Shown here: positions 22,604 to 33,737 of the stretch, piece after piece
Layout of the letters: the number at the start of each line of letters is the position of its first letter
Position numbering within the stretch: the first letter of the stretch is position 1
NCBI RefSeq assembly: GCF_001540865.1
Contig: NC_033631.1
Location: 4,857,732-4,921,731, forward strand
Direction of reading: 5' to 3'
DNA: 64,000 bases
DNA from: Ananas comosus
Taxonomy: Eukaryota > Streptophyta > Magnoliopsida > Poales > Bromeliaceae
Position numbers and translations under genes: made by a program
Notes under the pieces: generated by a model
Told to the model about the DNA's origin: nothing
The model's database searches: none
Seen by the model: the letters and a program-made list of their open reading frames with translations, nothing else

Positions 22604-23620
22604 GGCCCCATTTGGATGCCCATTAAAATATAGCATAGTTAATATACCATCGTTAAACTATACTATATCGTAGGAATATTATCTTATGAAGTATTTGACA
22701 GACATAAAAGGGTAGACTTTTTTGGAGTATAGTTAAAAGTGTACACCAAAAAATAGAGTAAAATAATAATTCACTCCAACAAAAGAAAAAAAATTCCATC
22801 ATTCTTTGGCTCACTCACTCCCAAGATGTGCTAAATTTTAAACTTTAAATTTAAAATTTAAAATTTAAAATTCCAATATAAAGTTTAAAATTTCAAATTT
22901 AAATTTAAAATTTTTATATTTTCATTTTAAAATTTTAAATTTAAATTTTAAATTTTTAAATTTAAAATTTTTAATGTTCGATGTCAACATTTTAAAATTT
23001 AAAATTTCACATTTCAAATTTCAAAATTTCAAATTTTATATTTCAAATTTAAAATTTTAAATTTCAATTTTTTTAGAATTTTAAAATTTATAATATTGAT
23101 TTTTAAATTTTAAATTTTAAACTTTAAAATTTTAAATTTAAAATTTTCAAAATTTAAAATTTAAAGTTAAAAATTTTAAATTTTAAATTATAAATTTTAA
23201 AATTTGATTTTAAAACTTTAAATTTTAAAATTTAAAATCTAAAATTTAAATTTTGGATTTCAAAATTTTAAAATTTAAATTTAGATTTTCTGTTTCAAAT
23301 TTTCAATTTTCAAATTTGAAATTCAAAATTTTTTAAATTTTAAATTTTAAATTTTAAATTTTAAATTTTAAATTTAAAAATTCAAATTTAGGTTTTAAAT
23401 TTCAAATTTTAATTTATATTTTATTTTTAAAATTTAAAAACTAAAATTTTAAAATTTTAAAATTAAAAATTAATATGTTACGTTTTAATATGAATCCAAG
23501 TAGTTTAAAAATTGAAGTCGTAAAACTTTTTAGAGTTATAAGATTCCCTATTTCATCTAGACCAAAATCATAGTTATGAACTCTATGGAGATTTTTTTTT
23601 CTGTATATCCAAATAGACCC
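22604..23620. mobile_element. PIF/Harbinger-like MITE with an AAATTT-rich interior
   Basis: TTA trinucleotides at 22601-22603 and 23621-23623 flank imperfect terminal inverted repeats (GGCCCCATTTGGATG on the left; GGGTCTATTTGGATA as the reverse complement on the right). A TTA target duplication and GGGCC-TTTGGAT ends are typical of PIF/Harbinger MITEs. The interior from 22840 to 23480 is almost entirely permutations of AAATTTTAAA and carries no ORF. Confidence 0.65.
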
Positions 23621-23623
23621 TTA

Positions 23624-25582
23624 CAAGCACCGGAAGTAACTACTATACTCTCAATAATACATGGAGTTGGTGTTATATATAGCCTTAATTATTCTTATGG
23701 TGGAGCATTCGAAGTGTATAGAGCATTCGAATCGACAATTGAAACCATTATGTGTGGCCTAAAATATTTGCTATACTAGGGGACTAAACTTCATATTCTT
23801 CGAATATCACTTGCCTGGGGATCAAAGGGCGGTCTTAAAATTACCAGACAATAAACAGTGGATATTGAATAATGTAAAAAAAAGGAAGAAAATATGAAGA
23901 TAGGATTATTCAATTAAAGATAATATTAGGAACTCAATTCAAATTCAAGTTCCATGCATTGACCCTGGTCCAAATAGTTCAAAATATGTTCTAGAAAAAA
24001 GTTCAACTAGTTTGGTTCATCTACACTATTAAACATGAAACAACTCATGCATTGCCCATAAAAAATCGTTAATTTTCAGACTCCTCCATGCAAAGGAAAA
24101 ATAATATCGAAAACATATATGTAAAATTTGATCTCCAAGTATTTTAAATATTCTAAACCACGTTTAATAATAATGATGTGGATGGTCGATTTTATCTTTC
24201 ATGACATTGGTACACGGCACTCCCTTCAAAGTACTAGCCCTTTGGCCATCGTATATGGACGAGGCCCCTATATGTAAAACCTAGTGTAGAACTATTGCAC
24301 GCTGAAGTACAATCTTCTTTTCAGCAATTTGTGGCTCGCCGATGCCGACCTCTAACCTTCGCGTTTCTCACAATTTTTGATGCCGACCTCTCACCCACAA
24401 TTTTAATTCTCACAATTTTCAAACTTTCATTTTTCCTGGTGCGCCGTACTTCGTGGTCCAAACGTACTAATATGTTACGATGTCACTGACATCTACAGCA
24501 CGTTATGATGGTTTTTTCGTTGCTTATTTCATTAATTCTGGTTTGACTAAACAGCATTAGTTGAGAAAGGATGTAACTTTTCCGCGAAGATTGACTAGCC
24601 ACTTTTGAACAGTAATCTTCTATCTTATTCAACTGTTAACTATTAGAGCCCATAACTTGCTCATCATATTCTTGAAGTCTTTGATCCGTCATATCACTAA
24701 TTCGTGTTTATGATTTGATCAATGGATTAAAATTTTTTTATCTACTGTATATGGTTCACCTGATCTGATCTTCGCAATGTCACTGTGCTACATAAACTGT
24801 AAGATCAATATCCTTGAACTACTACTAGCTAGCTAGCATATATTGGATCGTTCTTTTAATTAGCTAGCTTTGAGTAATGGTTGATTCTAACTTGCTAACC
24901 CAATCACACGGATGTTAGTTGGATTTGGATTGTTCGGTTGAAATGCTCGTTGTTGTAGAAATTAAGAACCAATTTTATGAAAGAGAAATTTGTTGAATAT
25001 AATTAATGACCCCTACCCCATATGAAATTATTTTGTAGGAGTTGGTTCCACGATCCTTAATTGCCCTATCACATGATGGCCTAACACTTAAAAAGCGTCA
25101 TATATATCTAACAACCCGGCCCCTCTAGATCAAATAGGCAATTCGGTGCTTCTTGACTAAACACCGCAAACATCATCCTTTAGACAAAGCAATTAATAAT
25201 GCCTTTTCAAACTAGGCTTATTCTACACATTGCATCATCAAAACGACAGTGTTTACTTTAAGACATAGCTAGGAGCACAGGGAAGAATTGCGCAATCAAT
25301 GCGTGGTCCCTCTGTATCTTTCTGAATCTTTCTCACCAAACCCATATTCTCAATCAAATGATGCAAGGCGTATGTAGATAGAGTTCCTATGAATTAGCGG
25401 CCTTAATTTCCAGTGAAGCATCCAAAGTCCAAATAATGCAGTTATATATGTACCTAGTATATATTATTCTTAGCAGGCCAGGAAATATATAGGAGAAGCC
25501 TTTCTCTTCTGAATTAAGCAAAACAAGATATATATTATATTTACCAAAGTCCCATGTTGGTCGTTTTCCCTAAGATAGCCAC
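23624..25582. other. Intergenic, no gene recognised
   Basis: The stretch is AT-rich with no long frame, conserved motif or clear terminal repeats. Short open frames at 23576-23779 and 24295-24489 lack any family resemblance. Confidence 0.5.
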
Positions 25583-25709
25583 CTATTCCGAGACAAATGT
25601 CAAAAGGGTAGCATACGCAAAGCCGAGCTAATCGTTAAGCAGAAAGATGGACCCCCGCCCTTTTCCCTGGCGAACTTGGTTTGGCCAACCGCTAAACATA
25701 TTTTATAAT

Positions 25710-26295
25710 AGGTGCTTGGTGTGGCTCTCGAGACAACGGCCGCTCCGGGCTCTGGACTCGTTTTCGATGATGGGACTTCGAAGTTGACGATCGGCCTCTC
25801 GCTTAACTTTAATCTAGTGTATTTGAATTTTCTACGAAAGTAATTTTTGCGATTTCAATATCATTTACCTAGCAATCGAAAGGATCCAAATCAATAATTT
25901 TAACCTGACTGAAATAAACAATTCTATAAAAGTGTAGATATAGCACTAAAATTTGGCATCAGAAATATTGATCTTGTTTGAGATAGTATAAAAGAATTTT
26001 TGTATCAAATTTCAATGCTGATTTGCAACATACTTCTATCACCATAAACTTGAAAACCAGACAGATATCAAACCATTAAAAATTATTGATTTTGATCTTT
26101 ATCGAATCACAGTTAAATGATATCGAAAAATCGAAAATTTTTCTAGAAAACTCAAACATACGCTAGATACAAGTCTAATGAAGCCCATGCATTCGATTCG
26201 AAAATTCTATCATCGAAACTGTGGCTCAGACACAGAGGCGTCCCGTGCTCCTGAGGCTAGGAGCACTGCAGCCCCTGCTCTATATCTATATAATT
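25710..26295. mobile_element. Foldback element A (copy in unit 1)
   Basis: The two halves are imperfect inverted repeats of roughly 270 bp. The left arm has TTTTCGATGATGG, then TTTGAATTTTCTACGAAA and ATCATTTACCTAG. The reverse complement of the right arm reads TTTCGATGATAG, then TTTGAGTTTTCTAGAAAA and ATCATTTAACTG. There is no ORF. The same element recurs at about 27498-28083 in unit 2, and a related single half lies at 29460-29735. Confidence 0.65.
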
Positions 26296-26499
26296 ATATA
26301 TATAATATATTATAATAAAGAGAGACGAGAGAGAAAGAATTGAGGCTTATGGGACTTGAGCGGCCAATTTTTTAACTTTTCGTTTCTGAATATAGACTAT
26401 TACCACCAACAAACTAATAAGATTAAAATTCAAAGGTCAAAGTTGAAAAAATTGATTACTCTAAAATATTTACTCCACACATATATAGATAATATGAGA

Positions 26500-27145
26500 G
26501 AGAGAGAGAGAGAGCTAGGCGTAATATTCTATTGATAGAGCGAAGCCCCGTGCTACCAACGTTGTTTCAATGATGGCACTTTAGTAACGACGATAGCCGG
26601 TTTGTTATGACTTGATTCTACACTGATTAAAAGTATTTGGACAACTAAATTTCATAATTTTTTCGGCGTTATTTAACCTCTCAAACGTAGTTAGCTAAAA
26701 ATAAACGGTTAAGAATAAAATCCAGATCCCGACGAAAAAAATGATGGTTAAAAGAAACTTGAATTTAAGATCAAGGTACTGGGTCTTATTGCTAAATAGT
26801 GGAAAAAAAATTTTATATAGAAATTTATAATCTTGGATTGTTTAAGCAACCGTGTAAAATATTACAAACACATCACATGCTTACTGCAATCTACCTTAAA
26901 TTGTCAATTTTGACAGCTTTTTTATCACTACGCAAATGAATCGCGAAAATTGATGAAATTAAGTTTCAAAATACTTTTCAATAGTGTAGATGCAAATCTA
27001 ACCGAGGCCGATCGTCGATTTGGAAGCGCGCATATATTGAAAAACGAGCATTGTATAGCAGCGGATACCTCCGTGGCATTTGTCCGGATAGTAATACCGG
27101 CCAGCTCTAATATATATAATAATATATATATATAATATATAGAGA
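26500..27145. mobile_element. Foldback element B (copy in unit 1)
   Basis: Bounded by GAGAGA and TATATA microsatellites. The left arm begins GAGCTAGGCGTAATATTC; the reverse complement of the right arm begins GAGCTGGCCGGTATTACT. Both arms carry an AAAAGTATTT...AATTTCAT segment at the same distance from the end. The copy in unit 2 is at about 28300-28940. Short head fragments of the same type (GAATTAGGCTGGAATACT) occur at 62829 and 62883. Confidence 0.55.
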
Positions 27146-27370
27146 GAGAGAGAGAGAGAAGATAGAGGAACACTGGAATGTGATTGGCACAAGTGCATAA
27201 AGGGATGTCCAATTTCATTCAACCCATTAAAAGGGATTGAAATAGAATGGAAATTTCAATCAATAGGGCGCGCATGAGTATTACCATAGATAAACGTTCA
27301 TTTGATGAGCATACAACTACAGTGTCTAAGACTGAACACGACGCGAGCTGGGTCGGCTCGTGTTTCGGCA

Positions 27371-29164
27371 CTATTCCGAGACAAATGTCAAAAGGGTAGC
27401 ATACGCAAAGCCGAGCTAATCGTTAAGCAGAAAGATGGACCCCCGCCCTTTTCCCTGGCGAACTTGGTTTGGCCAACCGCTAAACATATTTTATAATAGG
27501 TGCTTGGTGTGGCTCTCGAGACAACGGCCGCTCCGGGCTCTGGACTCGTTTTCGATGATGGGACTTCGAAGTTGACGATCGGCCTCTCGCTTAACTTTAA
27601 TCTAGTGTATTTGAATTTTCTACGAAAGTAATTTTTGCGATTTCAATATCATTTACCTAGCAATCGAAAGGATCCAAATCAATAATTTTAACCTGACTGA
27701 AATAAACAATTCTATAAAAGTGTAGATATAGCACTAAAATTTGGCATCAGAAATATTGATCTTGTTTGAGATAGTATAAAAGAATTTTTGTATCAAATTT
27801 CAATGCTGATTTGCAACATACTTCTATCACCATAAACTTGAAAACCAGACAGATATCAAACCATTAAAAATTATTGATTTTGATCTTTATCGAATCACAG
27901 TTAAATGATATCGAAAAATCGAAAATTTTTCTAGAAAACTCAAACATACGCTAGATACAAGTCTAATGAAGCCCATGCATTCGATTCGAAAATTCTATCA
28001 TCGAAACTGTGGCTCAGACACAGAGGCGTCCCGTGCTCCTGAGGCTAGGAGCACTGCAGCCCCTGCTCTATATCTATATAATTATATATATAATATATTA
28101 TAATAAAGAGAGACGAGAGAGAAAGAATTGAGGCTTATGGGACTTGAGCGGCCAATTTTTTTAACTTTCTCGGTTTCTGATATATAACTAATTACCACCA
28201 CAATATAGATAAGTATTAAATTCAAAGGCTCAAAGTTAAAAAATTATATACTTCTAAAATATTTACTCCACACACTATATAGATATATATAGAGAGAGAG
28301 AGAGAGAGCTAGGCGTAATATTCTATTGATAGAGCGAAGCCCCGTGCTACCAACGTTGTTTCAATGATGGCACTTTAGTAACGACGATAGCCGGTTTGTT
28401 ATGACTTGATTCTACACTGATTAAAAGTATTTGGACAACTAAATTTCATAATTTTTTCGGCGTTATTTAACCTCTCAAACGTAGTTAGCTAAAAATAAAC
28501 GGTTAAGAATAAAATCCAGATCCCGACGAAAAAAATGATGGTTAAAAGAAACTTGAATTTAAGATCAAGGTACTGGGTCTTATTGCTAAATAGTGGAAAA
28601 AAAATTTTATATAGAAATTTATAATCTTGGATTGTTTAAGCAACCGTGTAAAATATTACAAACACATCACATGCTTACTGCAATCTACCTTAAATTGTCA
28701 ATTTTGACAGCTTTTTTATCACTACGCAAATGAATCGCGAAAATTGATGAAATTAAGTTTCAAAATACTTTTCAATAGTGTAGATGCAAATCTAACCGAG
28801 GCCGATCGTCGATTTGGAAGCGCGCATATATTGAAAAACGAGCATTGTATAGCAGCGGATACCTCCGTGGCATTTGTCCGGATAGTAATACCGGCCAGCT
28901 CTAATATATATAATAATATATATATATAATATATAGAGAGAGAGAGAGAGAGAAGATAGAGGAACACTGGAATGTGATTGGCACAAGTGCATAAAGGGAT
29001 GTCCAATTTCATTCAACCCATTAAAAGGGATTGAAATAGAATGGAAATTTCAATCAATAGGGCGCGCATGAGTATTACCATAGATAAACGTTCATTTGAT
29101 GAGCATACAACTACAGTGTCTAAGACTGAACACGACGCGAGCTGGGTCGGCTCGTGTTTCGGCA
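27371..29164. repeat. Tandem duplication, unit 2 (1794 bp)
   Basis: Direct repeat of 25583-27370. The small-ORF peptides at 26928-27218 recur identically at 28722-29012, an offset of 1794. Beyond 29164 the sequence continues into unique DNA (TCATTTATGAAACGAGCC), while unit 1 at the same point jumps back to its own start. Confidence 0.9.
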
Positions 29165-29735
29165 TCATTTATGAAACGAGCCGAACACGAGGTGCCTCGT
29201 TAAAGTATCGAGTCAAAAAGTTCGGCTTGTGTTTGGCTCGTTTATTAACCAGCCGAATACGAGCTGGCTTATGAATAAGAATTTAAAAGGATTAGCAAAA
29301 ATGTATATAGGAAATAAATTTATAAAATCTTATCCATTATATTTTGATCTAATGATTAAAATTTTACATATAAATGAATCATTTTATAATTAAGTTTGGC
29401 TTTATATTTAGGTTGGGCTAAAAATCAAATAATAAAAATTTATATTATATACATATATAATTAGAGTTGAGCTAGAATACTATCGATAGCAAATGGGCTC
29501 CGTTGCCACCCATTTGTTTTCGATGATGGAGCCTTCAAATCGATGATCGGTACTGTTGAACATGATCTATACCACTTAAAGTGTTTAGAAATCAAATTTC
29601 AAATCTTTTTGACATCATTTGCCTAATGATCGAAGGGTTTTAAAATTTGTAATTTAATGGTCGATATGAGGCATTTTCTCGTTTAACGGCGTAAAGATAT
29701 CCAAATCAATTGAATTTTTGTTAGAAAATTCTTTA
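29165..29735. repeat. Repeat-derived spacer: GAGCCGAACACGAG block and a foldback A half
   Basis: 29090-29275 has alternating GAGCCGAACACGAG and CTCGTTTATTAACC-type words on both strands, suggesting a decayed inverted-repeat element. From 29460, GAGCTAGAATACTATCGATAG followed by TTTTCGATGATGGAGCC is one diverged arm of foldback A. No genes. Confidence 0.45.
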
Positions 29736-29983
29736 AACTATTTAAAACAAGATCTCTACTCTTGAACTTGATTGCAAGACTCCTGTTGGTAACCGAATTT
29801 TCCGACCCTTGGCCCGATCAAAGATACTCCTCGGGAAGCGCATCGGGGTGACGAACGGCTGCGAATAGTGACCCTCGAAGTTTGCGCCATTCGACAGATC
29901 AAGCGATTCGGCTGACGAGGGATTGAGCCAGCCAGGTTCAAAAACCACTACTATCTGTTCGGTTCGGCTGGTATGAGCTGAAT
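29736..29983 (-). repeat. Tat LTR/leader fragment left of the solo LTR
   Basis: This segment and 32677-33231 are the two sides of the TGAAT-flanked solo LTR insertion, so they were once contiguous. On the minus strand it lies downstream of the Tat U3/TATA segment and so should be Tat R-U5 or leader. The exact LTR 3' end is not visible to me. A minus-strand frame here reads into the solo LTR and is not a real gene. Confidence 0.5.
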
Positions 29984-32671
29984 TGTCACGCCCTGCCGCG
30001 AAATCGCTACCAATTTGGCACGATTCGGCCGCGGCGACAGACCGCCGAACGGACAGCACCTCCCCTGTCCGCCCAAGGCTCCACAATAGGAATGTGTACA
30101 AGAATTTACCCAGGACTTTAAACTCTAAACATACACATTCAACGCGGGCACAAACAGTGCCAACAACAAGAAGAGCAGGTAATCCACAAGATATACGAGT
30201 GAAATAAAGAGAGTACTTTACTAACTATTACAATAATTGTATTTTTACATTTACATCATTTTCCCAAGTGAATACATTAATCCTCAAAATACATAGCTCT
30301 CCAACCTCACCCACATGAATCTCTCTCAATACATAGGTGACTAATGCAAAAGGAAAGCTACTACACTACCACGGTCTCACTGGTCGGGCGCGACGCCCTT
30401 GCCGCGGTCCTCTCTCTGTAGCCCTGAACCTACCACTGGAAATACAGTGGGGTGAGAACTATCTTCCATAGTTCCCAGTGGGCTCGGCCGCCGACTCTGC
30501 CGATCTCCCCACTAGGTCCAAGTGGGCACAAGTAACAACAGATAGATAGATAGATAGATATGTATCTGAAAGCTGTAAATGCAGTAGTAGGAAAAACTAT
30601 GCTACTATGCCCATAATCATAAGTATGAATGCATGCATCATATAATAAAGGTTTGCTATCATGCTAACAAATTCGATCCATGTTCGAATAACGATGTTCA
30701 ATGACATTATTAAACCTTTCCATTTACCCAATCTGTGGCGAGGCCCTAGGGCTCGCCCGTGACTCACCTTCAAATCCCAAAGTGGGGAGGGAGCTCCATG
30801 TGCACCCAAGCCCGGGACCGTCTGCGGACCTCCATGTGGTCCGGACCTCCAAGTGGTGTTAGTCGCGCGACACTCCGGAGTACTCGACGACAATCCCCTC
30901 CATGTGGGGATTGGATGGCTATACCACCCTAAACGCAGACTGTGAGCTAGATCTATCCTCTCCAAGTGAGGAACACTGTAACTAGGGTCAACACCCAATC
31001 CAATCCTCTCCAAGTGAGGAGGCTCTACGACTAGAGTGAATAACCCAATCGAATCCTCTCCAAGTGAGGAGGCTCTACGACTAGAGTCAATAACTATCGC
31101 GGAATCATTAATTCCCGACATTCATGCAATGCTATTTAGTTTTCTAAATTCATTGTTCGCAAGGCATTTTCTAAGAGATCCACCTATCCCTAGGTCCACC
31201 GACCCCTAGTGTTATTTACACTACATTAATGCCACTCGTTAACATTCAATGTTTGGATGCCACTCGTTTGTTCTTTGACAATAACACTACTTTCTATGTC
31301 ATCAATACCCCTATCGGGTTCACCTCTTTTCTTACGCATCATAGGATTCACGTCTCGACCCAATCCTCACCTATCTAAATTACCAAGCATTCCAAGTACA
31401 CTAGGTTATCGATTAGAAAGCATAAGGAATGGAGCTACTATGCAATCCTACAATGCAACATGAAGAGATGAGATTAAATGCAATCTAAGACATAGAAGGA
31501 GCTCGAAAGTTTCGGATGACACCCCCCACCTTTAATCGATGTAGAGGCTTGAAAAATCCTTCTCGGCGAGCTCTACGAAAAGGCTTTAGCCTTCCTCGCC
31601 CGAATCAACACTAGCTCGGACCAATTTTGCCGAGAACTTCACGTCGGTTCGCCGAATGCCAAAATCGACTTCGCCCCCGCGTTTTGGGACCTATCAATAG
31701 GGTTTCCAAGGCTTCAAATGAGATCAATCTCATACTTTTACAAAAATCCCATTTTGATGCCCTAGGTTTGCACATATAGCAAACCACCCATTAATTCCCT
31801 AGATTCTTGGGATTGATCTATTTAGAAGCTAGCTTAGGGTTCATTTGACCCATTCCAAGGCACAAAATCCAAAAGCCCTAAGTTTACAAAGCTAGGGTTT
31901 AGTAGCTTACCTCTAAAGCTACACCAATGGGAAGAGGAGAGGGAGATGGAGGTGCTCAAAGCCTTCCTCTTGTTCTCCTTCTTCTTCTCCTTCCTTGTCT
32001 TCCTCTTCTTTTCCTTCCTCTCCTTCTTGTTCTTCTTCTCCTTCTTTCCATTCTAGAGAGAGAGAGAGCAAGAGAGAAATGAGAGTGAGAGAGAGTGAAA
32101 TGAGAGGGTGTGAGGGAGGGAGAGGGCTCAGCCCACTCAAATAAAGGCCATTTTGCATAAAAGCCCCTCAACTTTCACCCCTGTGCACTGCCCTTACTGG
32201 GCAGTTTTCGCGCGGAGGGACCGGTCTCCCCGACTTGGGACCGGTCCCCGAGAGCTTCCCTCGGGCGCACGCGTTCGGGAACCGGTCTCTCCCCGGGAGA
32301 CCGGTCCTCGGGAGACCGGTCCTCACCTGAGAGACCGGTCCCCGAGAGCTAAATCTTCAGGACTTAGCCAATTTTTGGCATCTCTCGCTGGGACAACGTT
32401 CGGGAACCGGTCCCTCCTTGCCAGTGACTGGTTGCATCACGCAACCCCGCTACTCCCAGCCAGGGGAACCGGTCTCTCACCTCCAGAGACCGGTCCCCGA
32501 GAGCAATCTTAGCCCAATGATGCAGTTTGCATCACTCGCTCTCGCGGACTCAACCCCAAAGCACTTTTTGTGTTTGGGACATTCTCAATTCCGACAAAGG
32601 GTGTACTTTCGATAATTAGTCGGTCCTGGATGAAGTACAATCCTCGTATTTCAAGAATTCACTTCCTTACA
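29984..32671 (-). mobile_element. Solo LTR (2.69 kb, family A/B) with perfect 5-bp target duplication
   Basis: The plus strand starts TGTCACGCCCTGCCGCG and ends CTTCCTTACA. TGAAT lies at both 29979-29983 and 32672-32676. The R-U5 half matches 10265-11893 closely; the U3 half is its own type. It contains three tandem GAATCCTCTCCAAGTGAGGA units (30954-31095), a CT-rich tract (31960-32060), nine ACCGGT-containing motifs (32218-32505) and the GAACTAT...ATAGTTC hairpin (30440-30480). Confidence 0.9.
32218..32505. repeat. Array of GAGACCGGTC/GGAACCGGTC motifs in the LTR U3
   Basis: About nine ACCGGT cores occur, embedded in GGGACCGGTCTCC- and GAGACCGGTCCCCGAGAGC-type words. Related arrays sit at 12500-12720 and 20465-20700 in the Tekay LTRs. 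Confidence 0.7.
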
Positions 32672-32676
32672 TGAAT

Positions 32677-33231
32677 GTACAGAGCAGACCGGAAACGAGG
32701 CCGGAAGAAGAGCCGAATGGCTAAAGCAACACGAGATTGGGTCGGCTTGAAGAGCCGAAATGAGTTTCTATTGATTGACTGATGGGAAGTACAAGGACGG
32801 ATATGTAGTTTACAACGGAGTGATGCCCGTGGGGCAGACAGACTCCAGGGCTCTACTTAGCGAACTACTCCTAAAAAGAAAGCAGTAAAATTACAGGTAG
32901 ACTACTCCTAAAAAATGCAGAAAATTGTGAGGAAATAAGGGTGGTCTTTTGTTCACAGGGAAAAAGACCCTTTTTTAGGGCGTTATTACCCTATTTATAG
33001 ATCGCCTCTTGATCAGTTATTGCTCTTACACGATCGGCCATTATCTCCTAATATCCCGAACCACCTCCAGCCGATCGGAACCGCATGCAACTGCTTGCGG
33101 TTACTGTAACTTCCTTCAATTGGCGCGACGGTTTTCTTTAAAACTGTTCTGGTGCTCCTTGTGCACGGCCAGATTGATGCCTTTGAAGGGAACACCGGTG
33201 TACCACCTGTCCATGCCTAATTGACTCAACA
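32677..33231 (-). mobile_element. 3' LTR (5' portion) of Tat copy 2
   Basis: The minus strand starts TGTTGAGTCAATTAGG at 33231, directly after the purine tract GAGGGGGCAAT (33232-33242). A strong TATA box, CTATAAATAG on the minus strand, lies at 32991-33000. The LTR is interrupted at 32676 by the solo LTR and continues at 29983. Confidence 0.72.
32991..33000 (-). promoter_or_regulatory. TATA box of the Tat LTR
   Basis: The minus strand reads CTATAAATAG about 230 bp inside the LTR start, a normal position for a U3 promoter. Confidence 0.6.
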
Positions 33232-33242
33232 ATTGCCCCCTC
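33232..33242 (-). other. Polypurine tract of Tat copy 2
   Basis: GAGGGGGCAAT on the minus strand abuts the LTR start TGTTGAG at 33231. It marks the 3' end of the Tat internal region and shows that the antisense PMD gene (33738-36731) lies inside the element. Confidence 0.7.
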
Positions 33243-33737
33243 GGCAGCTTTCGAAGTAACGCTTCGGTAGCTTGCGTAATCCGAAACGCGATTTACTTTC
33301 CAAACTCTTGATATGGTTTCGTTTCAACCGTCCACTTTTTCTGCTGCCGAAATCATGCCATCGCTTCAATAACAAGCGCGATCCGAGGCGTGTTTCTCGG
33401 TCCAATTAAATTCAAATTCTCTGTACGAGTACCTGACGTAATTCGAGGCGTGATCCTCTATACAGTTCAATTTTAGCCGTCCAATTTCTTTTTTACGGCC
33501 CCGATCTCACTCCCTATTTTGTCTCATATGCGACATTAACTAGTTCATCTTAATTACCGCCGTCTATTCATCATTATAGCCAACCTCGGAACTCGCTTCG
33601 ATGCGACGGTTCGACGCGACGGCCTTTTCTTCTTCACCAAGCTTTTGTTTCTTTTGTTTCTTTTTTGTTTTTTCTTTGTCTTCTCCGATTTCTTTTAATC
33701 TCCACCTGGCTTCTTTTCTCCTTTCCTTTTCTGACTA

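Larger units (their letters stand above)
25583..27370. repeat. Tandem duplication, unit 1 (1788 bp)
   Basis: The unit starts CTATTCCGAGACAAATG and ends GCTCGTGTTTCGGCA. It is followed immediately by a second copy starting with the same bases at 27371. It contains two foldback elements and GA/TA microsatellites. The copies appear near identical except in one patch (26360-26500 versus 28150-28300). Confidence 0.9.

Noticed and set aside
26928..27218. Small protein gene present twice (also at 28722-29012)
   Set aside because: Identity of the two copies is explained by the tandem duplication; the frame overlaps a foldback element and a microsatellite and has no recognisable domain.
29742..30101. 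Minus-strand frame joining Tat leader sequence to the solo LTR
   Set aside because: It crosses the TGAAT-flanked insertion junction at 29983/29984, so it is an accidental fusion.
32218..32505. CRISPR-like array (regularly repeated ACCGGT words)
   Set aside because: Repeats are short palindromes with irregular spacing inside a plant LTR; there are no conserved long repeats or unique spacers and the genome is eukaryotic.
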